Assembly: GCA_903905475.1 (NCBI GenBank)
Contig: CAIVGK010000118.1
Span: 1 to 40,279, forward strand
DNA from: an uncultured Burkholderiales bacterium
GTDB lineage: Bacteria; Pseudomonadota; Gammaproteobacteria; Burkholderiales; Burkholderiaceae_C
Direction: 5' to 3'
DNA length: 40,279 nt
In this document: in pieces, positions 1 to 8,955 of the stretch
Layout: each line of letters starts with the position of its first letter
Numbering within the stretch: the stretch's first letter is position 1
Notes under the pieces: model-generated
Told to the model about the DNA's origin: nothing
Seen by the model: the letters and a program-made list of their open reading frames with translations, nothing else
The model's database searches: none
Translations under genes and position numbers: made by a program

Positions 1-1153
1 ACATCGCCATCGAGTCGTCGAGCACGAAGGTGATCGGCAGATCAGCCACCGTCTTGCGCACGATGGCCAGCGGCATGCGCGGGCCTTCGATCGCCCTGGC
101 GAAGATGAACACCGTGTCGCCGGGCGACACCTTGGCAGCCAACTGAGGTGACAGCGTCACGCGGCCCGCCACGCGCGCGCCCGCGCCCGTCGCTGCCGGT
201 GGGGCATTCGTCGCGGCATCGGGGGCACTTTGGGTCGAGGGCGGCGTGGCCGCCGGGGCGGCGGCGAGTGCGGCCGGGCCGCCTTGCGCCGCACGCGCGT
301 CCCGGATGCCCTGCTCAAGGTTGTTGGCGAAATCGCTGGCCGGTGTGGCCAGTTCGCGCGCCTGCGTCCAGTGGGCAATGGCCCGCTCGTAGTTGCCTTC
401 CTCGTAGGCCACGCTGCCCGCCAGTGCCAGCGCCTTGAGATTCTTCGGGTCGATTTCGAGCGCGCGGGCAATCAGCTTGGCGGGCTCGCCGGCCGCGCGC
501 TGGCCCTGCAACACGGCCATCACGTCGGCGCGGTCGGCCAGCAGCGTCGCGTCGTTGGGCGACAGCGCCGTGGCGCGCTCGTAGGCCTTGGCGGCTTCGG
601 GAAACTTCTGCATGGCGGCGTAGGTGCGTGCGAGCAGCGTCCAGCCTTGCAGGTCGTCGGGACTGGACTGCATGCGCTCGGCCAGTTGCTTGACGAGCCC
701 GTCGACCTGCGCGTCGGTCACGCCGTCGCTGCCGACGGCCGCCTGCTCAGGCGCTGGCACATCGATGGCGGCCGGGTTGCCCAGGTGCTCGTAGGTGGCG
801 GTGGCCAGCAGCGGGATCGCCAGCGCGAGGAACGCCACCGTCGCCCAGGGTCGACGCGTGGCCGAGCCGCCCGCCGTCCGGCTGGTCGCGGCTGGCGGGG
901 TGTTCGCCTCTTCGAGTGCCCGACGCTCGATCTCTTCTCGGGACACGCGGTGCTGCTCGGCATCGATCGCGCCACCGCTCAGGTCGGCATCGAGTTGCGC
1001 CAGCTGATCGCGCAGGATCGCGATCGTCGACTGGCGCGCAGACGCTGCCTCCACGGGGGCAGCACTTTGAGCGCCTCGCTTGAACAGCACGGGCAGAACC
1101 ATTGCCAAGGCCAGCGCCGTCAGCAGCGCGGTCGCAATCCAGAAAGTCATCAT
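1..1153 (-). CDS. ccmI: CcmI, cytochrome c-type biogenesis protein (TPR domain), truncated by the window start
   Basis: Reverse strand reads MMTFWIATALLTALALAMVLPVLFKRG...QSTIAILRDQLAQLDADLSGGAIDAEQHRVSREEIERRALEE, typical of the CcmI N-terminus. The start overlaps the ccmH stop (ATGA) and the ORF runs off the left edge. Confidence 0.85.
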   Translation of the reverse strand, partial: MMTFWIATALLTALALAMVLPVLFKRGAQSAAPVEAASARQSTIAILRDQLAQLDADLSGGAIDAEQHRVSREEIERRALEEANTPPAATSRTAGGSATRRPWATVAFLALAIPLLATATYEHLGNPAAIDVPAPEQAAVGSDGVTDAQVDGLVKQLAERMQSSPDDLQGWTLLARTYAAMQKFPEAAKAYERATALSPNDATLLADRADVMAVLQGQRAAGEPAKLIARALEIDPKNLKALALAGSVAYEEGNYERAIAHWTQARELATPASDFANNLEQGIRDARAAQGGPAALAAAPAATPPSTQSAPDAATNAPPAATGAGARVAGRVTLSPQLAAKVSPGDTVFIFARAIEGPRMPLAIVRKTVADLPITFVLDDSMAM

Positions 1154-1623
1154 GGGTGGGAATCGGTGTCGGCTAGCAGTTGGCGCGCACGTGCGCGATC
1201 CGCCTCGCTCAGGGTGAGTGGCGTTTGTTTCTGGCGGCCGCGAATCGTGCGGATCAGCGCGAACGCGCCTGCCAGCAGCAGGGCGAACGGGCCCAGCCAC
1301 AGCAGCACGGTGGTGGCGTTCAGGGGCGGCCGGTAGCGCACGAAGTCACCGTAGCGCTCGACCATGAAGTCGATGATCTGCCGCTCGGACTGGCCTTCGC
1401 TGAGCTTGGTGCGGATCTGCTTGCGCAGGTCGACCGCCAGATCGGCGTGCGAAGCGGCGATGGTCTCGTTCTGGCAGACCAGACAGCGCAGCTCTTCCGA
1501 CACCGCCATCACGCGCGCCTCGAGCACCGGATCGGCAGCGCTGTTCGGGGCCTGCGTGGCAAAGGCCACCGGACAGGCGACCCAGACCGCCAATGCCAGA
1601 ACGATCCATCCGTTGCGTCTCAT
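1150..1623 (-). CDS. ccmH: CcmH, cytochrome c-type biogenesis protein
   Basis: 157 aa with LRCLVCQNETIAASHADLAVDLRKQI (the LRCxxCQ motif) and a C-terminal TM segment. Confidence 0.95.
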   Translation of the reverse strand: MRRNGWIVLALAVWVACPVAFATQAPNSAADPVLEARVMAVSEELRCLVCQNETIAASHADLAVDLRKQIRTKLSEGQSERQIIDFMVERYGDFVRYRPPLNATTVLLWLGPFALLLAGAFALIRTIRGRQKQTPLTLSEADRARARQLLADTDSHP

Positions 1624-2147
1624 GAAGCCTCCAGTTGGGCCAGCAGCGGCAACAACGTGTCGCGCAGCGCCTCGCGGGTGATCGGGCCGATCTGCTTGAA
1701 GCGAATCACGCCTTGCTTGTCGATCACGAAGGTTTCAGGCACGCCGTACACGCCGAAATCGATGCCGACCAGGCCCTCGGTGTCAGACAGCGATGTCACA
1801 TACGGATCGCCCGATTTGCGCAGCAGGCCGAGGGCGTCTTCGCGCTTGTCCTTGTAGTTCAGGCCGTAGACCTTGACGGTGCCCGATCGGGCCATCTCGA
1901 CCAGCAACGGATGCTCCTGACGGCACGCCACGCACCACGAGGCCCACACATTGAGCAGCCAGACCTGACCGCGCAGGTCCTGGGTGGACAGCATCTGCTC
2001 GGGCGCATCGAGCCGCGGCAGCGTGAACGCGGGCGCCGGCTTGCCGATCAGCGGCGAAGGCACCTCGCGCGGGTCCTTGTTCAAGCCCACGGCCAGGAAG
2101 CCGGCGAGCACCAGAAAAATCACCAACGGCAGCAGATAACGCTTCAT
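1620..2147 (-). CDS. ccmG: CcmG/DsbE thiol:disulfide interchange protein
   Basis: Starts [22 protein letters not shown]; thioredoxin-like LLNVWASWCVACRQEHP motif. The listed longer ORF (to 2471) is an upstream extension inside ccmF. Confidence 0.95.
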   Translation of the reverse strand: MKRYLLPLVIFLVLAGFLAVGLNKDPREVPSPLIGKPAPAFTLPRLDAPEQMLSTQDLRGQVWLLNVWASWCVACRQEHPLLVEMARSGTVKVYGLNYKDKREDALGLLRKSGDPYVTSLSDTEGLVGIDFGVYGVPETFVIDKQGVIRFKQIGPITREALRDTLLPLLAQLEAS

Positions 2148-4171
2148 GCCGACGGCGCTTCGGGGGTCAGCGAGCTGGCGGCCGGCAGCGACTGCGGCCC
2201 CATGGGCTGCACGGGGTGCGGCACCACGGCCGACGGTGAACGCCGCGTGCGGTAGCGCCGGTCGAGCACCGCGAGCACACCGCCACCGGCCATCAGCAGG
2301 CAGCCCAGCCAGATCAGGTTGACCAGCGGCTTGTGGTGCACGCGCACGCTCCAGGCGGTCGCACTCACGGGCTCGCCGAGCGCCACGTACAGATCGCGCG
2401 AGACACGCCGGTCGATGGCGACTTCGGTCATCGGCGAGCGCGTCACGGTGTAGATGCGCCGCTCGGGCCACAGCGTGGTGACCGGCTTGTCGCCTTCAGT
2501 GACCACGATCGAGGCCTGCGCGGCCACGTAGTTGGGGCCCTTGATCTCGCGCACGCCGTGCAGCGTGAAGGTGTAGCCGCCCACGCTGGTGGATTCGCCC
2601 GCGGCCATGCGCACGTCGCTCTCGCTCTGGAAACCGCTGACCACCGTGACCCCCAGGGTGAACACCGCCACGCCCAGGTGGGCCATCAGCATGCCGTAGT
2701 AGCTGCCGGGCTGCGAGGCGAATCGCTCGCCCCAGCCCACGGCCGGATGGGCAGCGATGCGGCTGACCAGATTGAGCACCGCCGTGCTGGCGATCCACGC
2801 GGCCAGCAGCAGGCCGAAGCCGATCATCGGCGTCCAGTGTCCCAGCACCAGCGGCGCGATCAGTGCCGAAGCCAGGCTCACGCCAAACGCCCAGCGCAGC
2901 TTGCGCGCGAGCTCCATCGCCGTGGCCTGCCGCCAGCGGGTCAGTGGGCCCACGCCCATCAGGAACAGGGCCGGCGCCATCAGCGGCACGAACACCGCCA
3001 CGAAGTAGGGCGGGCCGACCGAGATCTTGCCCATGCCCAAGGCGTCAAGCACCAGCGGGTACAGCGTGCCCAGCAGCACCGCCGCGGCGGCCACCACCAG
3101 CAGCACGTTGTTGGCCAGCAGCATGGATTCGCGCGAGACCAGATCGAAGCTGCCACCCAAGCCCACCTTGGGGGCGCGCCACGCAAACAGCAGCAGCGAG
3201 CCGCCGACCACGAACACCAGGAAACCCAGGATGAAGACGCCGCGCGCCGGATCGGACGCGAACGCGTGCACCGAACTGAGCACGCCCGAGCGCACGATGA
3301 ACGTGCCCAGCAGCGACAAAGAGAACGCCAGGATGGCGAGCAGCGCGGTCCACATCTTGAAGCCACCGCGCTTTTCGGTGACGGCCAGCGAATGGATCAG
3401 CGCCGTGCCCACCAGCCAGGGCATGAACGAGGCGTTTTCGACCGGGTCCCAGAACCACCAGCCGCCCCAGCCCAGTTCGTAGTAAGCCCAGAAGCTGCCC
3501 AGCGCGATGCCGCAGGTGAGAAAGCACCACGCCACCGTCGTCCAGGGCCGTGACCAGCGCGCCCAGGCGGCATCCAGGCGGCCCGACAGCAGCGCAGCGA
3601 TCGCGAAGGCAAACGACACCACGAAGCCGACGTAGCCCATGTAGAGCATGGGCGGGTGGATGATCATGCCCGAGTCTTGCAGCAACGGGTTCAGGTCGCG
3701 GCCATCCGGTGCGGCGGGCAGCAGCCGCTCGAACGGGTTCGACACGAACAGCGTGAACAGCAAGAAGCCGCAGCTCACCAACCCCATCACCCCCAGCACG
3801 CGCGCCACCGTGGGATCGTCAAGCTGCTTCGAGAAGATCGACACGGCCAGCGTCCAGCCCGCCAGGATCAGCGCCCACAGCAGGATCGAGCCTTCGTGGT
3901 TGCCCCACACCGCGGTGTAGCGGTAGGCCAGCGGCAAGGTCGAGTTGGAGTGCATGGCCGCCAGCGCCACCGAGAAGTCGTTGTTCACGAAGGCGTAGGT
4001 GAGGCAGGCATAGGCCAACGCCACAAAGACGAACTGGCCGCGTGCCGACGGCCGCGCCAGCGACATCCAGGCGGCATTGCCGGTCTGTGCGCCGATCAGT
4101 GGCAGGACGCTTTGCGCCAGCGCCATGGTGAGCGCCAGGATCAGCGCGACGTGACCAATCTCGGGAATCAT
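2144..4171 (-). CDS. ccmF: CcmF, heme lyase subunit
   Basis: 675 aa multi-TM protein with WWD motif [20 protein letters not shown]. Confidence 0.96.
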   Translation of the reverse strand: MIPEIGHVALILALTMALAQSVLPLIGAQTGNAAWMSLARPSARGQFVFVALAYACLTYAFVNNDFSVALAAMHSNSTLPLAYRYTAVWGNHEGSILLWALILAGWTLAVSIFSKQLDDPTVARVLGVMGLVSCGFLLFTLFVSNPFERLLPAAPDGRDLNPLLQDSGMIIHPPMLYMGYVGFVVSFAFAIAALLSGRLDAAWARWSRPWTTVAWCFLTCGIALGSFWAYYELGWGGWWFWDPVENASFMPWLVGTALIHSLAVTEKRGGFKMWTALLAILAFSLSLLGTFIVRSGVLSSVHAFASDPARGVFILGFLVFVVGGSLLLFAWRAPKVGLGGSFDLVSRESMLLANNVLLVVAAAAVLLGTLYPLVLDALGMGKISVGPPYFVAVFVPLMAPALFLMGVGPLTRWRQATAMELARKLRWAFGVSLASALIAPLVLGHWTPMIGFGLLLAAWIASTAVLNLVSRIAAHPAVGWGERFASQPGSYYGMLMAHLGVAVFTLGVTVVSGFQSESDVRMAAGESTSVGGYTFTLHGVREIKGPNYVAAQASIVVTEGDKPVTTLWPERRIYTVTRSPMTEVAIDRRVSRDLYVALGEPVSATAWSVRVHHKPLVNLIWLGCLLMAGGGVLAVLDRRYRTRRSPSAVVPHPVQPMGPQSLPAASSLTPEAPSA

Positions 4172-4656
4172 GGGCTGGCCTTCGGGTTCATGCTGTTGGT
4201 GGAAGTGGTCATCGCGCCGCCGGGCAGTTCGCCCTTGCGTGCCTTGGCCAGCGCGTCGGCGGCTTCGGGTGGCATGTAGTTCTCGTCGTGCTTGGCCAGC
4301 ACCTGCTCGGCGCGAAACACGCCATCAGGCCCCAGCTTGCCCTGCGCCACCACGCCCTTGCCTTCACGAAACAGGTCGGGCAGCAAGCCGGTGTAGGTGA
4401 CTGGCACCTTCTGCGCGAAGTCGGTCACGACGAACGTCACGGTGAGGGACTGCTCGTCGCGCTGCACGCTGCCTTGCTCGACCATGCCGCCAATGCGAAA
4501 GCTGCGTTCGCGCGGGGCTTCATGGGCCGCCACCTGCGAGGGGCTGAAGAAAAACACCATGTTGCTCTGGAAGGCGTTGAGCACCAGCGTGGTGGCAATG
4601 CCCAGCGTGGCCAGTCCGCCCACGATGATCAAGGCGCGTTTGGTTCTGGGTTTCAT
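4168..4656 (-). CDS. ccmE: CcmE, periplasmic heme chaperone
   Basis: [42 protein letters not shown]...[12 protein letters not shown] (heme-binding His motif). Confidence 0.95.
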   Translation of the reverse strand: MKPRTKRALIIVGGLATLGIATTLVLNAFQSNMVFFFSPSQVAAHEAPRERSFRIGGMVEQGSVQRDEQSLTVTFVVTDFAQKVPVTYTGLLPDLFREGKGVVAQGKLGPDGVFRAEQVLAKHDENYMPPEAADALAKARKGELPGGAMTTSTNSMNPKASP

Positions 4657-4835
4657 GCGAAATCTCCTGATTCGTCTTCGCTGGCGTGGGCCAAGGTGAC
4701 CCGCAGCGCCTTGCGACGCGCCGCCACCGACCACATCTCGGCCGCGATGGCCGCTGCCGTCACGCCAAACGAGCCCCAGACATACAAGCCGTAGCCGCCC
4801 ATGGCAAGGAAATCAGACCAGCTGTTCCAGATCAT
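4653..4835 (-). CDS. ccmD: CcmD, small heme exporter membrane protein
   Basis: 60 aa [35 protein letters not shown]...; correct position between ccmC and ccmE, with ATGA overlaps on both sides. Confidence 0.9.
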   Translation of the reverse strand: MIWNSWSDFLAMGGYGLYVWGSFGVTAAAIAAEMWSVAARRKALRVTLAHASEDESGDFA

Positions 4836-5581
4836 CGGGGGGCTCCCAGTTCGGCGCGCACCCACTGGGTGTGCTGCTCGCGCTCGAGGATCACCACGCG
4901 CAGCCGCGCCAGCGACACCGCGATGCAGTACGCCCAGAACGCCAGCGCCATCACCAGCATGCCGGCCAGCATGGGCGCGGCCATGCTCGAGCCCTTGCTG
5001 AACGACACCGAGGCGCCCTGGTGCAGCGTGTTCCACCACTTCACCGAGAAATAGATGATGGGCACGTTGACCGCGCCCACGATGGCCAGCAGCGCGGCGG
5101 CGCGATCGGCGCGGCGCAAGTCGTCGATGGCCGCGTGCAGCGACATGAAGCCGATGTACAGGAACAGCAGCACCAGCTCGGACGTCAGCCGGGCGTCCCA
5201 CACCCACCAGGCGCCCCAGGTCGGGCGGCCCCACAGGGCACCGGTCCACAGCGCGAGGAAGGTCATCACCGCCCCCGAGGGCGCCAACGCCGTGGCGAAC
5301 ATCGCCGCCAGCCGCGCATTGAACACCAGCCCGATGGCCGCCCAGAACGCCATGGCGAGGTAGATCACCATCGACATCCAGGCCGCCGGCACGTGGATGA
5401 AGATGATCCGGTAGGCGTCGCCCTGCTGCGCGTCAGTCGGGGCAATCAGCAGCCCCAGCGCCAGGCCGGCCAGGCACAGCAGCAGTGCGAGCGCGCCCAC
5501 CCACGGGACGGCTTTTCCTGCCAGGGGATAGAAACGCTGCGGTGCGGCGTACTTGAACCAATTGACTTGTGAAAACTGCAC
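4832..5581 (-). CDS. ccmC: CcmC, heme exporter / heme handling protein
   Basis: 249 aa with WWD motif TWGAWWVWDARLTSELVLLFLYIG. Confidence 0.95.
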   Translation of the reverse strand: MQFSQVNWFKYAAPQRFYPLAGKAVPWVGALALLLCLAGLALGLLIAPTDAQQGDAYRIIFIHVPAAWMSMVIYLAMAFWAAIGLVFNARLAAMFATALAPSGAVMTFLALWTGALWGRPTWGAWWVWDARLTSELVLLFLYIGFMSLHAAIDDLRRADRAAALLAIVGAVNVPIIYFSVKWWNTLHQGASVSFSKGSSMAAPMLAGMLVMALAFWAYCIAVSLARLRVVILEREQHTQWVRAELGAPR

Positions 5582-5661
5582 TTGCTCGGGCTCCGGCCAT
5601 CACCGCTCGATGGGCTGGCCACAGGCCGCCCGTCGCTTCGACCGCGGATTGTGCAATGCGT

Positions 5662-6375
5662 TCAATCAAGCGCGATGCGCAGTGCGGCGGCGGATGCCCA
5701 AGGCGCCAGGAAGAGCGCGCCCACCAGCATCGCGCCCAGCAGCGAGTAATGGGCGTTGACCGACAGACCTGACACGGCCGCGTCCACGGCGCCGGCACCG
5801 AAGATCAGCACCGGCACGCACAGCGGCAGCACCAGCAGCGACAACAGCACGCCGGCGCCGCGCACGCCCACCGTCAGCGCCGCGCCGATGCCGCCAATCA
5901 GGCTGAGCAGCGGCGTGCCCAGCAGCAGCGTCACGCTGAGCACGCCGATCGCCTCGGCCGGCAAGTCGAACTGCAAGGCCAGCAGCGGCGCCACCAGGCA
6001 CAGCGTCAGGCCCGAACACAGCCAGTGCGCGGCCATCTTGCTGAGCACGATCAGCGGCAGCGGGCACACCGACAGCAGCAGCTGCTCGAGCGTGCCGTCG
6101 GCGTGGTCGTCGGCAAACAAGCGGCCCAGCGACAGCATCGACGCCAGCAGCGCCGCCACCCACACCACGCCCGCGGCCATGCTGCGCAACAGCGCCGGCT
6201 CGGGGCCGACACCCAGCGGGAACAAGCTCGCCACGATCACGAAGAAAAACAGCGCCGCGGCGGTGTCGGCGCGCCGGCGCATCGCCAGCCGCACGTCGCG
6301 CATGAAGATGCCGCGCATCGCGTCGAAGGTGCCGGCCGTCGGCGGGCTGGCGTTCGGGGTGCTGTTCGTGGTCAC
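5662..6375 (-). CDS. ccmB: CcmB, heme exporter ABC permease
   Basis: 237 aa multi-TM protein; FADDHADGTLEQLLLSVCPLPLIVLSKMAAHW typical of CcmB. Confidence 0.94.
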   Translation of the reverse strand: MTTNSTPNASPPTAGTFDAMRGIFMRDVRLAMRRRADTAAALFFFVIVASLFPLGVGPEPALLRSMAAGVVWVAALLASMLSLGRLFADDHADGTLEQLLLSVCPLPLIVLSKMAAHWLCSGLTLCLVAPLLALQFDLPAEAIGVLSVTLLLGTPLLSLIGGIGAALTVGVRGAGVLLSLLVLPLCVPVLIFGAGAVDAAVSGLSVNAHYSLLGAMLVGALFLAPWASAAALRIALD

Positions 6376-7058
6376 AGGCTCAGCACCACCTGAGGCAGCG
6401 CCGGATCGATCGCCACCGGCATGTGGCTGGTCAGCACCACGATGCCGCCACGGCGCAGCTGCGCTTCGAGCACGCCGAGCAGCCAGGCGGTGGCGTCGGT
6501 GTCAAGCGCGTTGAAGGGCTCGTCCAGAACCCACAACCGCGACGATTCACCCAGCACCAGCACCAGCCGCGCCAGCGACACGCGCCGGCGCTGGCCTTGC
6601 GACAGGCTGCGCGAGGGCAGGTGCTCCCGGTGACGCAACCCGGCAGCGCGCAACGCGCCCAGCACCTGGGCGTCGCTCGGGTGCTGGCCGCCGAGCAGGC
6701 ACGCCGCCAGCAGGTTCTCGCGGGCGCTCAGATCGTCCTTGAGCGCAGCGGCGTGGCCGATGTAGATCAGATCGCGATGAAAGCTGTCGCGCTCATGCGC
6801 CACCGACTGACCACACCAGCGAACTTCGCCTTCGGTCGACATCGACAGCCCGCACAGCGTGCGCAGCAGCGTGGTCTTGCCCGCGCCATTGGGGCCTTGG
6901 ACGCGCATCAGTTCACCCGCACGCACCGAACAGTTGACGCCACCGAACAACCGGCGCGTGCCACGCGAACACGCCAGCTCACGCAGTTCCAGGCTGGCAG
7001 CCTGGGGCGCGGGCAAGGCAGGGTCCGGCAAAGCCGTCGTGTGCTGAGGCAGGTTCAA
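6372..7058 (-). CDS. ccmA: CcmA, heme exporter ABC ATPase
   Basis: Walker A GPNGAGKTTLLRTL; signature LSQGQRRRVSLARL; Walker B LWVLDEP. Confidence 0.95.
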   Translation of the reverse strand: MNLPQHTTALPDPALPAPQAASLELRELACSRGTRRLFGGVNCSVRAGELMRVQGPNGAGKTTLLRTLCGLSMSTEGEVRWCGQSVAHERDSFHRDLIYIGHAAALKDDLSARENLLAACLLGGQHPSDAQVLGALRAAGLRHREHLPSRSLSQGQRRRVSLARLVLVLGESSRLWVLDEPFNALDTDATAWLLGVLEAQLRRGGIVVLTSHMPVAIDPALPQVVLSL

Positions 7059-7263
7059 GAGGGGGAGACCAAATCGCGGGTGGCCGCTGAAGGTTGGCGA
7101 TTATCCGGATGCGCGCGGAAGGGCTGATCGTCGGGGCGATGCAGTACCGGCACGTTATAATTTCCTCTCGTCGGAATGACCCCTGGTGGGCTGGCAAGGG
7201 CGGGAGTATCCCTCGCAGAGTGGACCCCAAGATGGACGCCATTGAAGTAGGAATGGAATCGAG

Positions 7264-7467
7264 ATGAAGTTTGCAACCATGCTCGCGTGGATCGGATTGG
7301 CGCTGGTCTTGTCACCGGCCAGCGTTCAAGCCTATGTGGGCCCAGGCATGGGGGCTGGCGCGGTGGCGGCGGTGCTGGGTGTGCTTGCCGGGCTGCTGAT
7401 GCTGGTGGTTGGCGTGGTCTGGTACCCGCTCAAGAAACTGGTCCGCCGACTGCGCGACAAGAAGTGA
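7264..7467 (+). CDS. Small predicted membrane protein, unknown function
   Basis: 67 aa MKFATMLAWIGLALVLSPASVQAYVGPGMGAGAVAAVLGVLAGLLMLVVGVVWYPLKKLVRRLRDKK: signal-like N-terminus plus one TM. Confidence 0.6.
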   Translation: MKFATMLAWIGLALVLSPASVQAYVGPGMGAGAVAAVLGVLAGLLMLVVGVVWYPLKKLVRRLRDKK

Positions 7468-7874
7468 TGACCTGGGTCTTGATTTGGTCGGTGCCGGTGG
7501 GGGTGGCGCTGACGGAAATCGCTTTGCGCGGGTGCTCGCGGTGTTTCAAAGGCGATCGCGTTCGGTCTATCACTCAAGAACTCAAGAAATTCCAGCAAGC
7601 CCAGACCGATGACGCCCGTCAGGCGCTCTTGCTGCGTGCGGGATCAAAGACCTTGCTGCTGAGTCTCGGTGTACTCGGTGTGGTTGCCGTGTTGGCGCTG
7701 GTCTTGTGCCTGCCTGTCTGGGCGGTGGATCTGGGCAGTGAGGATTTGATGGCCTACGGAACGGCCACCTCGATAGCCGCTGCCGCTTGGTTCGTTTTGC
7801 GGCGTTGGCTGCCCAAGCTCCATCCTTCCGCCCCTAGCCGCGCCGTCAGCGCCGCTGAACGAGATGCGCAGTAG
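7467..7874 (+). CDS. Predicted membrane protein, unknown function
   Basis: ATG overlaps the stop of the preceding ORF; MTWVLIWSVPVGVALTEIALRG...; about 3 hydrophobic segments. Confidence 0.55.
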   Translation: MTWVLIWSVPVGVALTEIALRGCSRCFKGDRVRSITQELKKFQQAQTDDARQALLLRAGSKTLLLSLGVLGVVAVLALVLCLPVWAVDLGSEDLMAYGTATSIAAAAWFVLRRWLPKLHPSAPSRAVSAAERDAQ

Positions 7875-8955
7875 CTCCTACGGAAAGTTGGAGCAGTGGC
7901 TGCACTGGCTGGCGCTTGAGCCCGCGGTGGTGCGCCAACTGGCCTTTGACCTGGAACGCTCTTTTGTGGGTACCCAGCCACCATCAGCCGCCGACGGCTC
8001 CGTCTATGTGTGCGGCCTGGCACGCTCTGGCACAACCATGTTGCTGCGCATCCTGGACCAACCGGGTGACTTTCAGTCACTGGCGTACCGGGACATGCCG
8101 TTCGTTTTGGCGCCGAACCTGTGGCGCCGCATCACGCAGTACTTTCCACGGTCAGCCGCACCGGCTGAGCGTGCACATGGCGACGGAATCCTGGTCGATT
8201 TCGACAGCCCCGAAGGATTCGAAGAGGTCTTTTGGCGCACCTTCGGCGGCACAGCGGCGCCGCCGTATTGCGTCGGTTGTGACGATCCCTCTGCGGAAAC
8301 GCTGGCCGCCTTTGCCGAGTACCGCGCCATGGTGACCCAACGGTCAGCGGCCGCAAATTCACCGGGCCAAGCTCGCCCCCGCTACCTCAGCAAAAACAAC
8401 AACAACCTCTTGCGACTTCACAGTCTCAGCATGGACCCCACGGCCACGCTGCTGTTGGTCTACCGGGATCCGCTGTCCACGGCCCGATCTTCGCTGCGGC
8501 AGCACCAGCGCTTTTGCGCAAGCCAGCGCCTCGACCCTTTCAGCAGGCGCTACATGGGTTGGCTGTCTCACCACGAGTTTGGGCTCGACCACCGGCCCCT
8601 TTGCTTCGCGGTGTCGGGCATGAACCCCGCTTATGAGCCCAGCAGTCTGGATTACTGGCTTGACTACTGGAACGCCGTGTACCAGCACGTGCTTGCACAA
8701 CCCGGCCTGAGGCTGCACCTGCTGAACCACGGCGCGCTGTGCGCAGACCCTGCCCGGTCGGTGCAGGCGCTGTTCGAACTGCTTGGCGTGCGTGGCGACG
8801 TGGATGCGGCGGCGCGGCTGATCGTGCCACCGGCAGCCATCAGCCCGGACCTGGACGGTGTCAATCACGACTTGCTGGGCCGTGCCCAAGCCACGCATCG
8901 GGCGCTGCTCGCCAGCCCGAAAAACCTTTTTCGCGATTCATCTGCCCATGAATAA
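7864..8955 (+). CDS. Sulfotransferase family protein (PAPS-type P-loop)
   Basis: 363 aa; YVCGLARSGTTMLLRILDQP (5'-phosphosulfate loop) and LLVYRDPLSTARSSLRQH (3'-phosphate-binding-like). Confidence 0.8.
   Translation: MRSSSYGKLEQWLHWLALEPAVVRQLAFDLERSFVGTQPPSAADGSVYVCGLARSGTTMLLRILDQPGDFQSLAYRDMPFVLAPNLWRRITQYFPRSAAPAERAHGDGILVDFDSPEGFEEVFWRTFGGTAAPPYCVGCDDPSAETLAAFAEYRAMVTQRSAAANSPGQARPRYLSKNNNNLLRLHSLSMDPTATLLLVYRDPLSTARSSLRQHQRFCASQRLDPFSRRYMGWLSHHEFGLDHRPLCFAVSGMNPAYEPSSLDYWLDYWNAVYQHVLAQPGLRLHLLNHGALCADPARSVQALFELLGVRGDVDAAARLIVPPAAISPDLDGVNHDLLGRAQATHRALLASPKNLFRDSSAHE

Noticed and set aside
230-1336. Long plus-strand ORF (368 aa) opposite ccmI/ccmH
   Set aside because: Antisense to clearly conserved ccm genes; Arg/Gly/His-rich composition typical of spurious ORFs in high-GC DNA.
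2333-3553. 406-aa plus-strand ORF opposite ccmF
   Set aside because: His/Arg/Gln-rich antisense frame of the conserved ccmF; no recognisable domains.
7156-7161. TATAAT -10-like box between ccmA and the small membrane ORF
   Set aside because: No convincing -35 at suitable spacing; a perfect hexamer alone is not enough to call a promoter.
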